DNA of 64,000 nucleotides from Sialis fuliginosa (lineage: Eukaryota > Arthropoda > Insecta > Megaloptera > Sialidae). This document shows positions 47,163 through 59,012 of the stretch, piece after piece. The position numbers were made by a program, and so were the translations under genes. The notes beneath the pieces were generated by a model. The model was not told the DNA's origin, did not search any database, and saw only the letters and a program-made list of their open reading frames with translations. The stretch is taken from contig OY540816.1 of the NCBI GenBank assembly GCA_961205875.1, forward strand, positions 6,644,701 to 6,708,700. The letters are read 5' to 3'. Within the stretch, counting starts at the first letter, position 1. Every line of letters begins with the position of its first letter.

Positions 47163-47528
47163 GCTATAAGTAGTAATTGTTTAAAGTGGTCCTAATTTTG
47201 ATATGTGTGCCTATGAGTTTCCATTTTACAAACATTGAAATCATAAACATGTATGTTCAACATCCAATTATTATTCTAACAGTTCAAACTTTATTATGAA
47301 AACTAAATATGTATTCTTGAAATAAAAACATTTCAAGAATCCAGTGTTTTATTTGTCTAACAATAAAATGAAAAAGTTTTGCTATTTTTGTCGTATATTA
47401 GGTCTACAGTTTTTATATGTCACATTGCGGCAATCAATGGTGGCGAAGCTGGGGATTATTTTAGATTAAAAATTGGGACTTACTTTCCTGTAGACCAAAT
47501 ACAACATGGTTACCATATCATCAACAAC
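47163..47528. other. unassigned spacer
   Basis: No gene or shared repeat. Confidence 0.45.
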
Positions 47529-47537
47529 GTATTAAAT

Positions 47538-49034
47538 CAAGGCTAGTAAAGTACAAGGTTACCTCATAACTTTGTGCGGGGAGTGGCATGAGACGGGAGA
47601 TTGCGTCATCGTGAGGAACTCTTTGACATTATAAATGGCTGTCAAACTATATTTACTCTTTATTTTAGTTAAGCTGATTTATTGTAAGTTGATTTTAAAT
47701 ATTTTCATTTGATATTGATAGTGTACTGAGTTTTAAATCTAAATTTTTATTATTTTATTATTATAAATTATAGTTTTAAACAAGTGTTTTTTTATGTGTA
47801 ACCAACAAATGTATTTTCTTTAAGCATTGATTTCTGACATCAGTTTTAAATTTTTATGAAGAAATATTATATGTAATAATTTGTGCTTCTGTAATAAACA
47901 ATAATATTTACTTTTTTTAAGGATGTATTGGATGTATTTCAAAATGCTACCAAATACATGAAAATTGATTGGAATGTTCCCATTAGCATTCTTATGCAAT
48001 AGACAAAATATTAAATTGATTCACTAAGCCGTTTAGGAATTATATTGATTTAAATTTAACATGTGTTCTTATGGGAAACTGATATTTTTCGGCATTTTTT
48101 AGGTAAAACACATTGATAAAATGCTACCGATTTTCTAATTTTTTGAGGGAGTGTAGTATTTGATTAGTTGAACAATTATGCAAAATATCATATGTTTTCA
48201 CTAAACCGTTTCCGAGAAATAAATTATAATACAACAAAATTTTAAATTTCCCGCTCTACGACTGTTATGCATGTAAATTTGATAACAATGTAAACAAAGT
48301 ATTTTTTGAAAAAACGATTATAAAAGATCTTTATTTTTTATAATTAGGTCATATATTATTTTCTTATAGAGAATTAAAGAAAAATTTAGTACATAGTGCA
48401 ATAAAAAGTGCATAAATAATAAAATATCAAGATATTCTATTAGTGTTTGACAGCAATATTTACCAACCTGAAAATGACAATAGCGTTGTGAAAACTGATA
48501 ATTAGAATGTGAAATATTTATGTTAATAATGATAAATAACAATAATTGTTATATTTATAACACAGGATTCCGTATTTTTAATAATTATATAAACTATATT
48601 TATTAATTTGCAGCTATTATTAACGTAAATTATGTTTAAAATATATTTTTGTTAGGTTGAATTTGCCGTATAGTCAGTGTCAAAATAATAAACTATCTTT
48701 ATTAGAATTTGTACAAATTTAACAAAATAGTCATTGGAGAGGAAAAATTAGCTTCATATATGTAAGTTAACGACTCTAGATATAATTTGTATTATTTATA
48801 ACATCTATTACGATATTTATAACGCAGATATTTGTATATTTCAAAATTTAGCTACTTTTGTATCTGATTGTCCGTCCATATAACCCTTAAATACAAATAT
48901 CCAAAAATTCTAAATAATTTGAAAACAACTTTATATATGAAACAACGTTGAAAGGTTCCTCAGGGTAACGTCATCCCACGCAGCTGCTGATTGGTCAAAA
49001 AGTTATGAGGCAACCTTGTCATTTACTAACCTTG
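47538..49034. mobile_element. Mutator-like (MULE-type) non-autonomous element
   Basis: CAAGGCTAGTAAAGTACAAG with GTTACCTCATAACTTTG at the left is mirrored by CAAAAAGTTATGAGGCAACC with TTGTCATTTACTAACCTTG at the right, giving a TIR of about 40 bp. An exact 9-bp duplication, GTATTAAAT, flanks it (47,529-47,537 and 49,035-49,043). An 8-bp reading of the flanks does not match, so hAT is disfavoured; 9-bp duplications are typical of Mutator. The interior (about 1.4 kb) is AT-rich, and the frame at 48,318-48,542 has no MULE transposase motif. Confidence 0.75.
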
Positions 49035-49043
49035 GTATTAAAT

Positions 49044-49553
49044 GTCATACAATTTAATACAATATAATCTACATATAATATACCAAATTCAGACAAGATG
49101 CAATCGACACTTCCCCTTAAATTAAATTTCAAATTGAATTACATGAAATTGTAAATTATTTCACACGAGTGATTTTTGAAAGCGAAACCGTTACAACGCG
49201 TAAATAAGATACCCTTTCCGTGAGTGGACATTATCAATTCAATGATATAACGAACAGCAGTGAAAGGTTCGTTTAATATCCTACATTTACCCTACGTTTT
49301 GTAGATAATCGAATTTGGATATTTTCCAATGTCGGCCTTTATTGTGTGGGAAGGTGAGCGACGCTACAAACAGAGAGACAAAGATAGATGTTTGTGTGTT
49401 TTTTAATGCAGTGGTAGTCTGTAAGCTTTGATATGTTTTACATAACAACAGAAATTGTATACATTTTCGAGTAGAGAATATGTCACGGCACATTAGGTAC
49501 CAATTCTAAGTTCTAACATAGTTATTGTTAATTATATGATATATATGTATATG
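49044..49553. other. unassigned spacer
   Basis: The minus frame 49,287-49,493 shows no domain. No repeat was recognised. Confidence 0.45.
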
Positions 49554-50010
49554 CAGTGCAACCTCGATATAACAAAACTGAAGGGAAGTAGAAAATATTC
49601 GTTATACCAAGTAATTTGTTACAGTGAGGTTTGTTATATAAAGGTTACGTTGGTCTACAATTCGTTATAACAAGGTAAGAATGTAGCGATGTCTATTTTT
49701 TTCGTTGTAGAATTATCGTCTACATACTTAATGATTTCTCGTTTCTTTGCGACGGTTAAGGAACACTTTTTTTGTTTTTCAGCCATTGCAACTTTAAAAC
49801 TAGCAACAGTGACAAACAGCAAAAAAACAATAATGATAGTCTTACGAAAAATTTTACGTGTCTGTCGAAATATTCGTTATAAAGAGGTTGTTGACAAATG
49901 TATTCGTAATATAAAGGTATATTTTGCATTAGCTCTTCTAGGGGATTTCGAAAAATTTGTTAAATCGAGGAAATCGTTATATTGAGGCTCGTTATATTAA
50001 GGTTACACTG
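49554..50010. mobile_element. pogo/Tigger-like non-autonomous element
   Basis: CAGTGCAACCTCGATATAAC and GTTATATTAAGGTTACACTG are inverted ends of the kind known for pogo-group Tc1/mariner elements (CAGT..AACCTCG.TATAAC). GTTATA motifs recur inside both ends. TA follows the right end (TATG/TATA flanks). The plus frame at 49,689-49,985 (98 codons) has no recognisable DDE triad or helix-turn-helix and is most likely non-coding. Confidence 0.7.
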
Positions 50011-50012
50011 TA

Positions 50013-50511
50013 TAAACAATGTGCACAATTTATCGTTCAAGAAAATAGGAATGATGCCTAATTTTTAAAAACTGTTTTGTGATGATTTTACGTGTCTCCT
50101 ATATCCAAAAAAATACTTATTTCTGCAGAAAATAAAGGTTTAATCACAAAAATTGACTCTTTTAAAACTAATTTTGAATTTGACACCAAAACACCGTAGG
50201 TGTCATGGCGCATTTTTGACGTCACGCCTAAGTAAAGACTCCTTGTCAACTATAATAAATCCTTGTTCCATCGCTAACGTTTCTCGGTTTTAGTTTTGGT
50301 AACACAAAACTGAGCAAATTGATAATTTAAAACCACGAAATATTTTATAAACAGTGCAGATATTAATAAAACAAAAATGATGTTTACCTAGCCGTGACAT
50401 CATCCACTCTGACTGGTGTTTTATCTAACATGACGGATTGCTGTATTTTGTGTTTTTATTTTAACAAATATCATATTAATCTCGGCTTTAATATAAAAAT
50501 AAATACATTTT
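50013..50511. other. unassigned spacer
   Basis: Contains TTTTGACGTCACGCCTAAG at 50,215-50,233, with a TGACGTCA palindrome like a CRE site; a single site is weak evidence. No gene. Confidence 0.35.
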
Positions 50512-50779
50512 TAGGTTTCCGTAGAAAACTAGGAATTCTTATAGTTTCGTCATGTCCGTCCGTCCTCAAAAATTTTAAGCCGATTAAAATGAAATTTGGT
50601 ATACGAACGAAGACTGATAACCCAAAAACAGAAATGATAATATTTTTGAAAAAACATTTTTTTTGGACCCCCTTTCCATAGACTGAAAAGTATTTACAAA
50701 AAAAAATTTCACTTAATCCATTAAGTGGGATGTCTTTAGATAGGTCTAAGAGAACAAAAGAGGATATTTCAATATTAAA
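50512..50779 (+). mobile_element. diverged family D 5' fragment
   Basis: TAGGTTTCCGTAGAAAACTA, a TGTCCGTCCGTCC run at 50,552-50,564 and GAAATTTGGTATACGAACG follow the layout of the family D 5' end but with much divergence. It runs up to the 3' terminus of D2, which lies in the opposite orientation. The opposed frames at 50,394-50,681 and 50,471-50,800 are not genes. Confidence 0.45.
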
Positions 50780-51880
50780 TAATTCGGGCAAGACATACAC
50801 GAGTGTATGCCATAAGGGTTCCGAAGTACGTACTACGTGAAATGTTTGGAACCACTTACAAGTGCATTTTTAAGTTAAAGTAAAAATATAAAAAAGTGTC
50901 AAGTTCTACTAATTGAGATCTATATTTTGACATACCACATGCCTAGATATAAAAAAAAATTTTATAACGCCCCTCCCTATAATTCCAAAATTTAAAATTA
51001 TATTGTTGATTTTAGTATTTGTCGTTGGTAGTCCTACCAAAGCCTCGTTACCTTTTTTTTTCAGATTTTTTGAGCCAGTAGTTACAGAGATAGAGGGGGG
51101 GGACAAAATAAAACACTGCTTTTAGCCCCCTACAGGCGCCATTTTTGAGTTAGAAAAAAAATAAAAATATGGTCATGTTCTACGAACTGAGATGTACATT
51201 TTGACATATCACATGCCTAGATATGAAAATAAAATTTTTAAATTCTCTTACACCCCTCCCTATTATTCCAAAATTTAAAATTATATTATTGACTTTAGTA
51301 TTTGTCGTTAGTAGTCCCACCAATACCTCGTTACCAAATTTTTTTCAGATTTTTTGAGCCGGTAGTTACAGAGTTAGAGGGGGGGGGGGACAAAATAAAA
51401 TACTGCTTTTAGCCCCCTACAGGCGCAATTTTTGAGTTAGAAAAAAAATAAAAAATAGGGGCGTATTCTACTAATTGAGACGTAAATTTTGACGTGCCAC
51501 ACGTCTTAGTATACAATTTTTTTGTTTTTTTGGATTTGCTTTAAAGCCCCCTACAGGCACCATTTTTGATTTAGAAAAAAAAATAAAAAAAGGGTCAAAT
51601 TCCGCTTGTTTGGTTATACATTTTAACGTGCCACATGCCTTGGTATAAAAAAAATATTTTTTTTACCTAGCTTTAGCTCCTTATTGCCCCCCCTGAAAAA
51701 TTATTTATTCAATAAATTTGTACATATTTTACTAGAGGGTGTCATTTTACATGTTCAGTAAAAATTTCAAGTTTCTAGCTTATATAGTTTACGAGCTATT
51801 TAGCTTTGAGTGAAAAGGACGGACGGACGGACATACGGACGGACGACAAAGCGATATTAATAGGGTTTCTTCGGAACCCT
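50780..51880 (-). mobile_element. Helentron-like element, family D copy 2
   Basis: This reversed copy starts AATTCGGGCAAGACATACAC then GAGTGTATGCC (3' hairpin and terminus) and CCGAAGTACGTACT, and ends CTTCGGAACCCT preceded by a GGACGGACGGACG microsatellite (51,821-51,844). The interior holds a unit of about 265-290 bp (CCCCTCCCTATAATTCCAAA; CCCCCTACAGGCGCCATTTT) in two full copies and one partial copy, so it is longer than D1 (about 805 bp). Confidence 0.7.
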
Positions 51881-52630
51881 AAAAAAAAGAAAGATCAATG
51901 CCCAAAAAGAGCACATGTTCTCTTGAAAAGAGATATTCTGGCAACCCTATCTGTGATGGAACCTTATATGTCACACAATAATTTTTCCATTGAATATGTC
52001 CCATTTGTTAACTTTCATGCTTTAACAAAAGTCGAAAAGTGAGTAAATAAAAATGCTTTAAGTTCTCTATCCCTGAACTTTGTTATCCGTTACATATTTC
52101 TCGGAATACTACCCACCCACTCGCAATTCACCAGTGAAAAAATTCTGATGTAGACAGTACGTAACTGATTTAAATTAATTGACAGTTTCTAGGAAAAAAG
52201 AACACTTTTAATTGTCTACGTAATCAACAGTATTTCAATGCTCGCCAACAATAAATTTAAAATATCAACAGTTTTTATGAAATAAAAATTTATTGGTACT
52301 CTACTAAACTAGTAATGTAATGGCAATTGAAAAAAATTGTCTGGACAAATGTGAAAAATAATACTTGATAAAAATTTGATATTCTGGTGATAACCAAGAT
52401 AAAATTTAGTATATTACAAACGCTTAGACAGATTGAAAGAAAACAACATTTAACGAGTATAAATTGAAAATTGGAACACAAAATATTTTAGCTCATTGTT
52501 ACGCAATAAACGCACTCATTCTCCATTTATCCCTAGCGTCTGTCGTATATTGGACTAAATTGTATCAGGCGTTAAGGATGTGTTTGGAATATTTTTACAC
52601 TTCAAAGACAATTTTACCGTAAATTGGAAC
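51881..52630. other. unassigned spacer
   Basis: The plus frame 51,806-52,042 starts inside D2 and is not a gene. No other repeat was recognised. Confidence 0.4.
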
Positions 52631-52697
52631 TCCTAGTTCAGGGATAGGGAACCTGCAGCCTTTTTGATACTTCATTGCGGCCGGTAAATATTACAAT

Positions 52698-53010
52698 CTA
52701 CTATATATAATGAAGTGCCCTGACTCACTGATAATCATTTTTTTGACCATTTCCACTCATCGGAGAACCTTGAAATTTGGTATATATATTCCTTGGGGGT
52801 AAAAAATAACAACTAGTGGGCCTTTTTTGAAAAAGTTCATAAATGGGGTGACAAGGGGCCCCCAATTTTTCAAAAAAAAAGTTAGAATTTTTTTATTATT
52901 TTTTTTATATTCCTTGGGTGATATAATGTAAGGTTCAAATTTCAGATTTAAAAAAAATGAAAAAAAAAGGAAAAAAAAAGTTTTGATGTAAAAAAGTATC
53001 AAAACGAAAA
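52698..53010 (+). mobile_element. possible Helitron-like 5' segment
   Basis: TCTACTATATATAATGAAGT, GCCCTGACTCACTGATAATC and ACCTTGAAATTTGGTATATA resemble 5' blocks of insect Helitrons. No matching hairpin and CTAG end was found downstream. The poly-A/poly-G-rich frame on the minus strand here is not a gene. Confidence 0.3.
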
Positions 53011-54048
53011 CCGATATTAGATTTTTTTAAATTTTTTCAAATACTTTGGTTAATTGGCAACCATGAACCCGTGTCTGATTTTTGAAAAAGACATGTTAAA
53101 GAGGAGAAAATAAACAAAATACGTTTACATATAATGCGCTTTAAGCATTTACTAAATTAATTGCAAATGTCGTAACTATGGATACATTATATTTTATTGA
53201 TTATTTTTAAAAATTTTAAATGTCAGTGGCCATTTAAAATTTTGAAGTGAACAATAAAATATAACAAAAAAGAAATATAAAGAGCATAACGAACGAAAAA
53301 ATATGCACAACTCTAATGTAATAAATAATTTAATTTTCATAAATAAATTTGACAAAAAAATTGAAGACAAATAATTACAGCATTCGGACACAATTCGACC
53401 AACATTCGGCGATAGATATGTGTTCCCGGTACAAATAAAAATTAAGTAGGTATATAATGACATTTTTTAAATCTTAAGTCATTGAATTATCAATATTTTT
53501 ACTTTCATAGGTATAGGTATTTTATTATATTTATTTGTAATCATAAATATCAGAAGAATTTATATAATTTCAAATTAACATTGTAATTTTAAATGATATT
53601 ATTTTAATTGTTGTTTGAAACTGTATATCTGTCATCTTTACCCAATGTACTAACCTAAAATGTACATTTACAAAATTAAAACAAGATGTTGATTTATTGC
53701 AAATTGTTACGAAAGCTTCATTCAATTGACAAGACCTATATTTGATTGTAATTAATTAATTAATTGTACAAAGGGTGTACGAGTATCTACAAGAGCTAAT
53801 AATGTATTTATATAGACACATTGATGAATTTTTGAAAGACACGAGCAGAAAAACCAAAAATGAAATTATTTTTAATATTCATAAAATGTTCAAATCATGT
53901 AAGTACATGATGTAATACAATACATGTACCAGAAGTCATAAAATAATTTTTTGTCGTTGTCATATCAGAAACAAATGTCATAATATGTATTTAGTATGCA
54001 ATATATTTTCATACGACAAGAGTTGAAAACGCATCGTAAACAAATATA

Positions 54049-54337
54049 CAGGTAATCCTCGACTTATAATTGTCTTTGTCTCTTTCTTACATGCACATAT
54101 TACATAAATGAAACAAACAGTTCCGGGAATTTCCCAAAAATGTAATTTATTATTATTTATGTAGATATTTTTGGGAACCCGCAACTGTTTGTTATGTATA
54201 GAAAATGCGATTCGCTTCACATCAAGGAAAACGTCCAAAGCAAAAATATGTACATATTGTACGTGTTAACTTACAACTTATTCTATTTACGATCGATGTT
54301 TAGAAACCTATCTCGGTTGTAAGTCGAGGAATACCTG
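54049..54337. mobile_element. 289-bp TA-flanked miniature element
   Basis: CAGGTAATCCTCGACTTATA and TTGTAAGTCGAGGAATACCTG are inverted ends of a type common in Tc1/mariner-derived MITEs, with TA on both sides. It is nested in the hAT at 52,639-56,710. The minus frame 53,978-54,238 is a by-product. Confidence 0.75.
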
Positions 54338-55077
54338 TACTACGATATATAACGTATGTCTTATCAGTTTAAGCGTAAAAAATATCAAAGTTAATATTCA
54401 ATGTTTTTAAATGCTGCGAGAAGTTCAAACATGCTTGACTGATTTAAATTTACTTTTTTCCTTATTTTATATATTACTTACAAAATAACCAAGACGTTCC
54501 ATTAAAATTTCAGGATTTGTGAAGTGTTCTGTCGTAGGAAAAGTTTAGGAAGCACTGTTCTACATCATACTTCAATATCAACCAAATTGAGTTATTGAGG
54601 GTAAAAAATATATTGAAAAAACCTCATAGAGAAACCATATTTAGTTTGTGCAATAAAGTTTTAACAGGTACGATTTTTCTAAAATATCTTAAAATTAATA
54701 AAATTAAAATTGATAAAAGCCCAGCTCTAATGAATAAATAAGAAAGCACTCCGTCACAGCACTATATTATTCCGTCGCGGGAAAGTACCTACCATATAGG
54801 CCAGTCAGGATCCACTCAGGGCTAGCTACGTCACTGGTTACGATACTATATTATTGTTGGTTACGATATTTCATAAAACAGATATCGGTGCTTAGAATAC
54901 ATTGTCTGGAGGAATACGATAAAAGTTTTAACAGATTTTTTAGCGGAAAAGAGAATTTTGTCGCTTATATATGAGATTTTTAGAATCGATAACTCAATTT
55001 CGCAAAAAGTGTATCTTACGATACTTTGCTTTAGAGGGGACGATATAGAAATAATTTAACCAGGTATGTTATAATTT

Positions 55078-55318
55078 AGGTATATAAAAACATAGTACCT
55101 AGCCATGGAATACGGAATTTTATAATTTACGGTTTCAATATTTTATTTTATTAATTTAGGTTACTATGATTATGTCTCTTTAAAATATTTTGTCGAACAA
55201 TTAAATGATTTTTGACACATATTAACAATTAAATATTTTGAAATGCCTATATTGATTGAAAATTTAAATATGAAGAAACATTTCACTTCTATGAAAGGTA
55301 AAATATCGAAATTAATTA
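55078..55318 (+). repeat. dispersed repeat, copy 2
   Basis: It matches 27,084-27,309 (TATAATTTACGGTTTCAATA, AATATTTTGTCGAACAATTA, AAGAAACATTTCACTTC). Its class is unknown; it lies inside the large hAT, so it is either hAT cargo or a separate insertion. Confidence 0.6.
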
Positions 55319-55481
55319 TTAGGTTTGGTGTAAATTTTTCGAAACACAATTTTTCGAATCACAATTTTTTGAATCAAAATTCTTCGAATGAACAATTTTT
55401 CGAAAAATTTAAGTTTTATTGTTCAAATTTTAATTAGTTAATAAAATATTAAGTAAAGTAATATTTGGACATTTTACGATA

Positions 55482-56435
55482 TCCATACTAATATTATAAA
55501 TGCGAAAGTGTGTTTGTCTGTCTGTTTTCTGTTTGTTACCTTTTCACGGCTAAACCGCTTTACCGATTTTGATGAAATTTGGCAGTGAGATAGCTTGCAT
55601 CCCGAGGACGGACATAGGCTATTTCGTATCTTAAAAATTCAACCCCTAAGAAATTGCAAGGGGGTGGAAATTTTTTATTTTTTTTTAGTAATTATTATTT
55701 TACCCCCCGATACACATGAAGGGTTGTAAGTGGTTTTATTCGATCCGGCGGGAAAAATACCACGGGGGCGTAGGTTTTAGGGGGCAAAACAACCCTCTAT
55801 CTCGCATAGGAGCCGAGATATTTACGATTTTGTATAATGAAAGAAAACTAAAAATAAGAAAAATTTTATATTTTACCCCCTGTCACATATGAAGAGTTGT
55901 AATTGATTACATTCGATCTGGCGGGCAAAAATACTACGGAAGAGGGATTATTAGGGGGACAAAACAACCCCTTATCTTACATAGGAGTCGCGACTTATAT
56001 TATAAATGCGAAAGTGTATCTCTCAGTCTGTCTATTTGTTACCTGTTCACGACTAAACTGCTTTACCGATTTTGATGAAATTTGGCAGTGAGATAGCTTA
56101 CATCCCGAGGACGGATTAAGGCTATTTCGTATCTCGAAAATTCAACCCCTAAGGAATTGCAAGGGAGAGGAAAATTTTTAATTTTTTTTAGTAATTAATA
56201 TTTTACCCGTTACATATGAAGGGTTGTAAGTGGTTTTATTCGATCCAGCGGGAAAAATACCACGGGGGCGGGGGTTTTAGGGCGGAAAAATTCCTCTATC
56301 TCGCATAGGAGCCGACACATTTACGATTTTGTATAATTAAAGAAAACTAAAAATAAGATAAATTTAATATTTTACCCCCTGTCACATATGAAGGGTTTCG
56401 AAATCCACGCGAGCGAAGTCGCGGGTAGCAGCTAG
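55482..56435 (+). mobile_element. Helitron, non-autonomous, with internal duplication
   Basis: It starts TCCATACTAATATTATAAAT after A and ends with hairpin CGCGAGCGAAGTCGCG, then GGTAGCAG, CTAG, before T: TC start, 3' hairpin, CTAG end and A-T insertion are all Helitron hallmarks. ATTATAAATGCGAAAGTG occurs twice (about 55,491 and 55,992), each followed by a GTCTGTCT-type run and ACCGATTTTGATGAAATTTG, so the element contains two tandem copies of its 5' module with separate G/C-rich bodies. No Rep/helicase. Confidence 0.85.
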
Positions 56436-56765
56436 TTATTTATAATTTATAATTTTTCTTCTCAATTTATTTTTAATTTTATTCTACTAAGAGACAAAAA
56501 TAAAAATGTTTGAACAAATAATCTACAATAATCAAACGTAAATTAAAATTGGCTATTGCGCGAATAATCTGAAGTTATTTGATATGAACTTCCTAGTGGG
56601 GATATATTTGACGATGAAGACTACTTCAAGAAAGACGGTAAGTATGCGGCCTGTTTATTATTTTTAAATTGAAATGTGGCCTTCTATGATAAAAAGGTTC
56701 CCCACCCCTGTCCTAGTTCTTTAAATTTTTATTTTATCTATAATATCACAACAAAACTCACATTT

Positions 56766-56800
56766 AGAGGCCATAATAATAAGACATTATTATGGCCTCT
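56766..56800. repeat. perfect 15-bp inverted repeat
   Basis: AGAGGCCATAATAAT and ATTATTATGGCCTCT are separated by 5 bases. It may be a tiny hairpin element or part of a larger structure at 56,720-56,850. Confidence 0.6.
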
Positions 56801-56850
56801 TGTAAAGACTACAATAATAATAATAACAATTAGTAGGAATAGAGACAAAA

Positions 56851-57710
56851 AAGGTGATGCATTCGGGAAGTTGGATTTTTTTTCTTTTCTCTTTGTATAT
56901 TCGAAGATTAATTGAAAATCGAAAAAGTTAGGAAAACGTGTCACGAGAAAAGTGTATAATTGTGAATTTTTTATGTATTTTGAGTGTATGGTTACACTGT
57001 TTTTGAAATATCTCCGGTTTTATATGTATAAGGAAAATAAAAAATAAAAACTTAAATACTCTTAAAAAGACTACAGAACTGTATAGAAAACGTTACTTTC
57101 CAAACGCGTCCTAACCTCAAACAATAAAAAATTGTCGAAAAACTTTTTGTATCACTAATAATGTAATAAATAACGTAAAAATCGAAGAAATTTTCAAAAA
57201 ACATTTTTTATTTTCACTTCCACAATCGGCTATTTTTGGAAAAAATCCATTTATTGAGAAAACATCGTAGAGTAAATTTTATTATTTTTAAATGTAGATT
57301 TTTTTATGTTCTTTCTTTATAAAAAAAAAAAAAAAATACCCTACGACGGTTTCTCATTAAATGGCGAGCTTTTCTATTTTTTCAAAATTGGCCGATTATT
57401 GGCGTAAAAATCAAAAATGTTTTTTGAAAATTTCATCACGTATTTATAACATAAAAATGTATATTTCCTCTCATTTTTGTAAAAATCCTTCGATTTTTAT
57501 GTTATTTATTGCATTATAAGTGAAAAAAAGATTTTCTACAATTTTTTGTTTTTTGAGGTCAGGATGTATTTTGTGTGTGTGTTTTTTTTCCCCTACGACC
57601 TACAGAACCGAAGTTATTTAAAAAACAGTGCAACAGTACGTTTATCAACTCATCTTCGAATATACAAAGAGATTTTTTTTTAAAATCCAGCTTACCGAAT
57701 GAATCACTTC
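56851..57710. mobile_element. 860-bp foldback element with RTGATKCATTCGG ends
   Basis: The left outer arm reads GTGATGCATTCGGGAAGTTG and CTTTGTATATTCGAAGATTA; the right reads CATCTTCGAATATACAAAGA and CCGAATGAATCAC. The arms are about 400 bp with moderate divergence around a centre near 57,300. The frames at 56,676-56,944 on both strands come from the arm. No clear TSD was established. Confidence 0.7.
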
Positions 57711-58129
57711 AAAATGCTATTTTCCCTCTACAAAATAATATCTAATAATTTTTACATAGTAAATAAAATAAAATGTATAGGATTTCTGGTTTATAAGATA
57801 TTCATCAACCTTTTTAAATAATATATATTATGCTCCGGACATTTATTTTGCAAAGATCTATTGCAGGTAAGTATATGTAACTTAAAAGGTTTATATAATT
57901 CTTAATACCGTACTTTTCTTTTGACATTTATATTCTTTACCTGTCAAAGTCAACGAAGGGTCAGCATGGATTTATTTAATGAAACCTTTATCTTGTGACA
58001 TTTCAAAACTGAATTCAGATTATAAATACAATATACCTTTTGAACGATATAATCGGAAGATTGTAGAGGATAATAAAACATTATAGAAAAAGATAAATAT
58101 AGTGTTTATTAATTATCAACTATTCATTA
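57711..58129. other. unassigned spacer
   Basis: No gene or repeat was recognised. Confidence 0.45.
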
Positions 58130-58137
58130 GGGCATAC

Positions 58138-58909
58138 AAAAACCCGATAAAATTTCAAAAACCGGTGTTCGGTTTTTCATAAAGGGAAAAACCGGTTAAC
58201 CGGTTTTTAGTCGGGTTTTTCAATTAAGTTTAAAAAATGTTTTAAACTATTTAAATAAAATAACAAATTAATATTAAAAAAATAAAACTTATTTAACTAT
58301 ACCTTTTTAAGTTCAAATTGAGACTATTCAATTTCAAATTGGGAATATTCAACTATTCAATTTCAAACTGTAAATAATCAATTTCAAACTGAGACTTATC
58401 AATTGCAAATTGGGAACTATTAATTTTAAATTGGTAAAAAATTTCATATGGGGTCCGCCAATAATTCCAATCTGGGGGCTCGTGATAGTAAGTGGAGGTC
58501 ATAATTGCAGCTATAGCAAATATATTTTGTATTATAATACATTATATTATATTGAAATAAATTATTTATTTATTTTCATCTCAAATGCGAAATTTACAAT
58601 TCCCAATTTGAAATTGATTAGTCTAAATTTTAACTTGAAATGGTATAATCTCCTTTATTAACATATTATTATACACTTCCGAAATGACCCTCAAATTCCA
58701 TTTACTCCGCTATAATATTTTTATTTACACATTGCGCATTCGTTTATAGATGTCACTATTTTTTTAATTTAAATAAATTCACAACATAAATACTTCACGA
58801 ATAACAGTAAAAAATAAAATTATTTGTTACTTAAAGAAACAAAAAATTATATATATAATTGACTTTCGTTTTTTTGGGAAAAACCCGGTTAACCGGTTTA
58901 TATGCCCTA
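58138..58909. mobile_element. 772-bp hAT-type element with TAGGGCAT ends
   Basis: TAGGGCATACAAAAACCCG and AACCGGTTTATATGCCCTA are the ends, and the 8-bp duplication CTATTCAT is exact at 58,130-58,137 and 58,910-58,917. AACCGGTT palindromes recur near both ends (58,190-58,206 and 58,885-58,898). Reiterated TCAATTTCAAA/TTGAAATTGA units near 58,325-58,430 and 58,605 may be internal binding motifs. The plus frame 58,410-58,661 lacks any transposase motif. Confidence 0.9.
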
Positions 58910-59012
58910 CTATTCATCTCATCATTAGTTAAAACATACACTTCAAACTACTAAACCTGTTTTACCGAGACAAAAGTTTCACATGAGATGTAAGTTGATG
59001 ATTGATGGCATA

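Larger units (their letters stand above)
52639..56710. mobile_element. 4.07-kb hAT-type element carrying other insertions
   Basis: CAGGGATAGGGAACCTGCAG and GGTTCCCCACCCCTG are hAT-like inverted ends, and an exact 8-bp duplication, TCCTAGTT, flanks them (52,631-52,638 and 56,711-56,718). GCGGCC occurs near both ends. Inside are a Helitron (55,482-56,435), a TA-flanked MITE (54,049-54,337) and a dispersed repeat (55,078-55,318). No transposase is visible, so the original cargo is unclear. Confidence 0.8.

Noticed and set aside
49689-49985. 98-codon frame as a pogo transposase remnant
   Set aside because: Located in a pogo-like element, but no DDE or DNA-binding motif is visible and the element is only 457 bp.
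50394-50800. Opposed frames of 95 and 109 codons
   Set aside because: They overlap on opposite strands across family D sequence; composition follows the repeat, not a protein.
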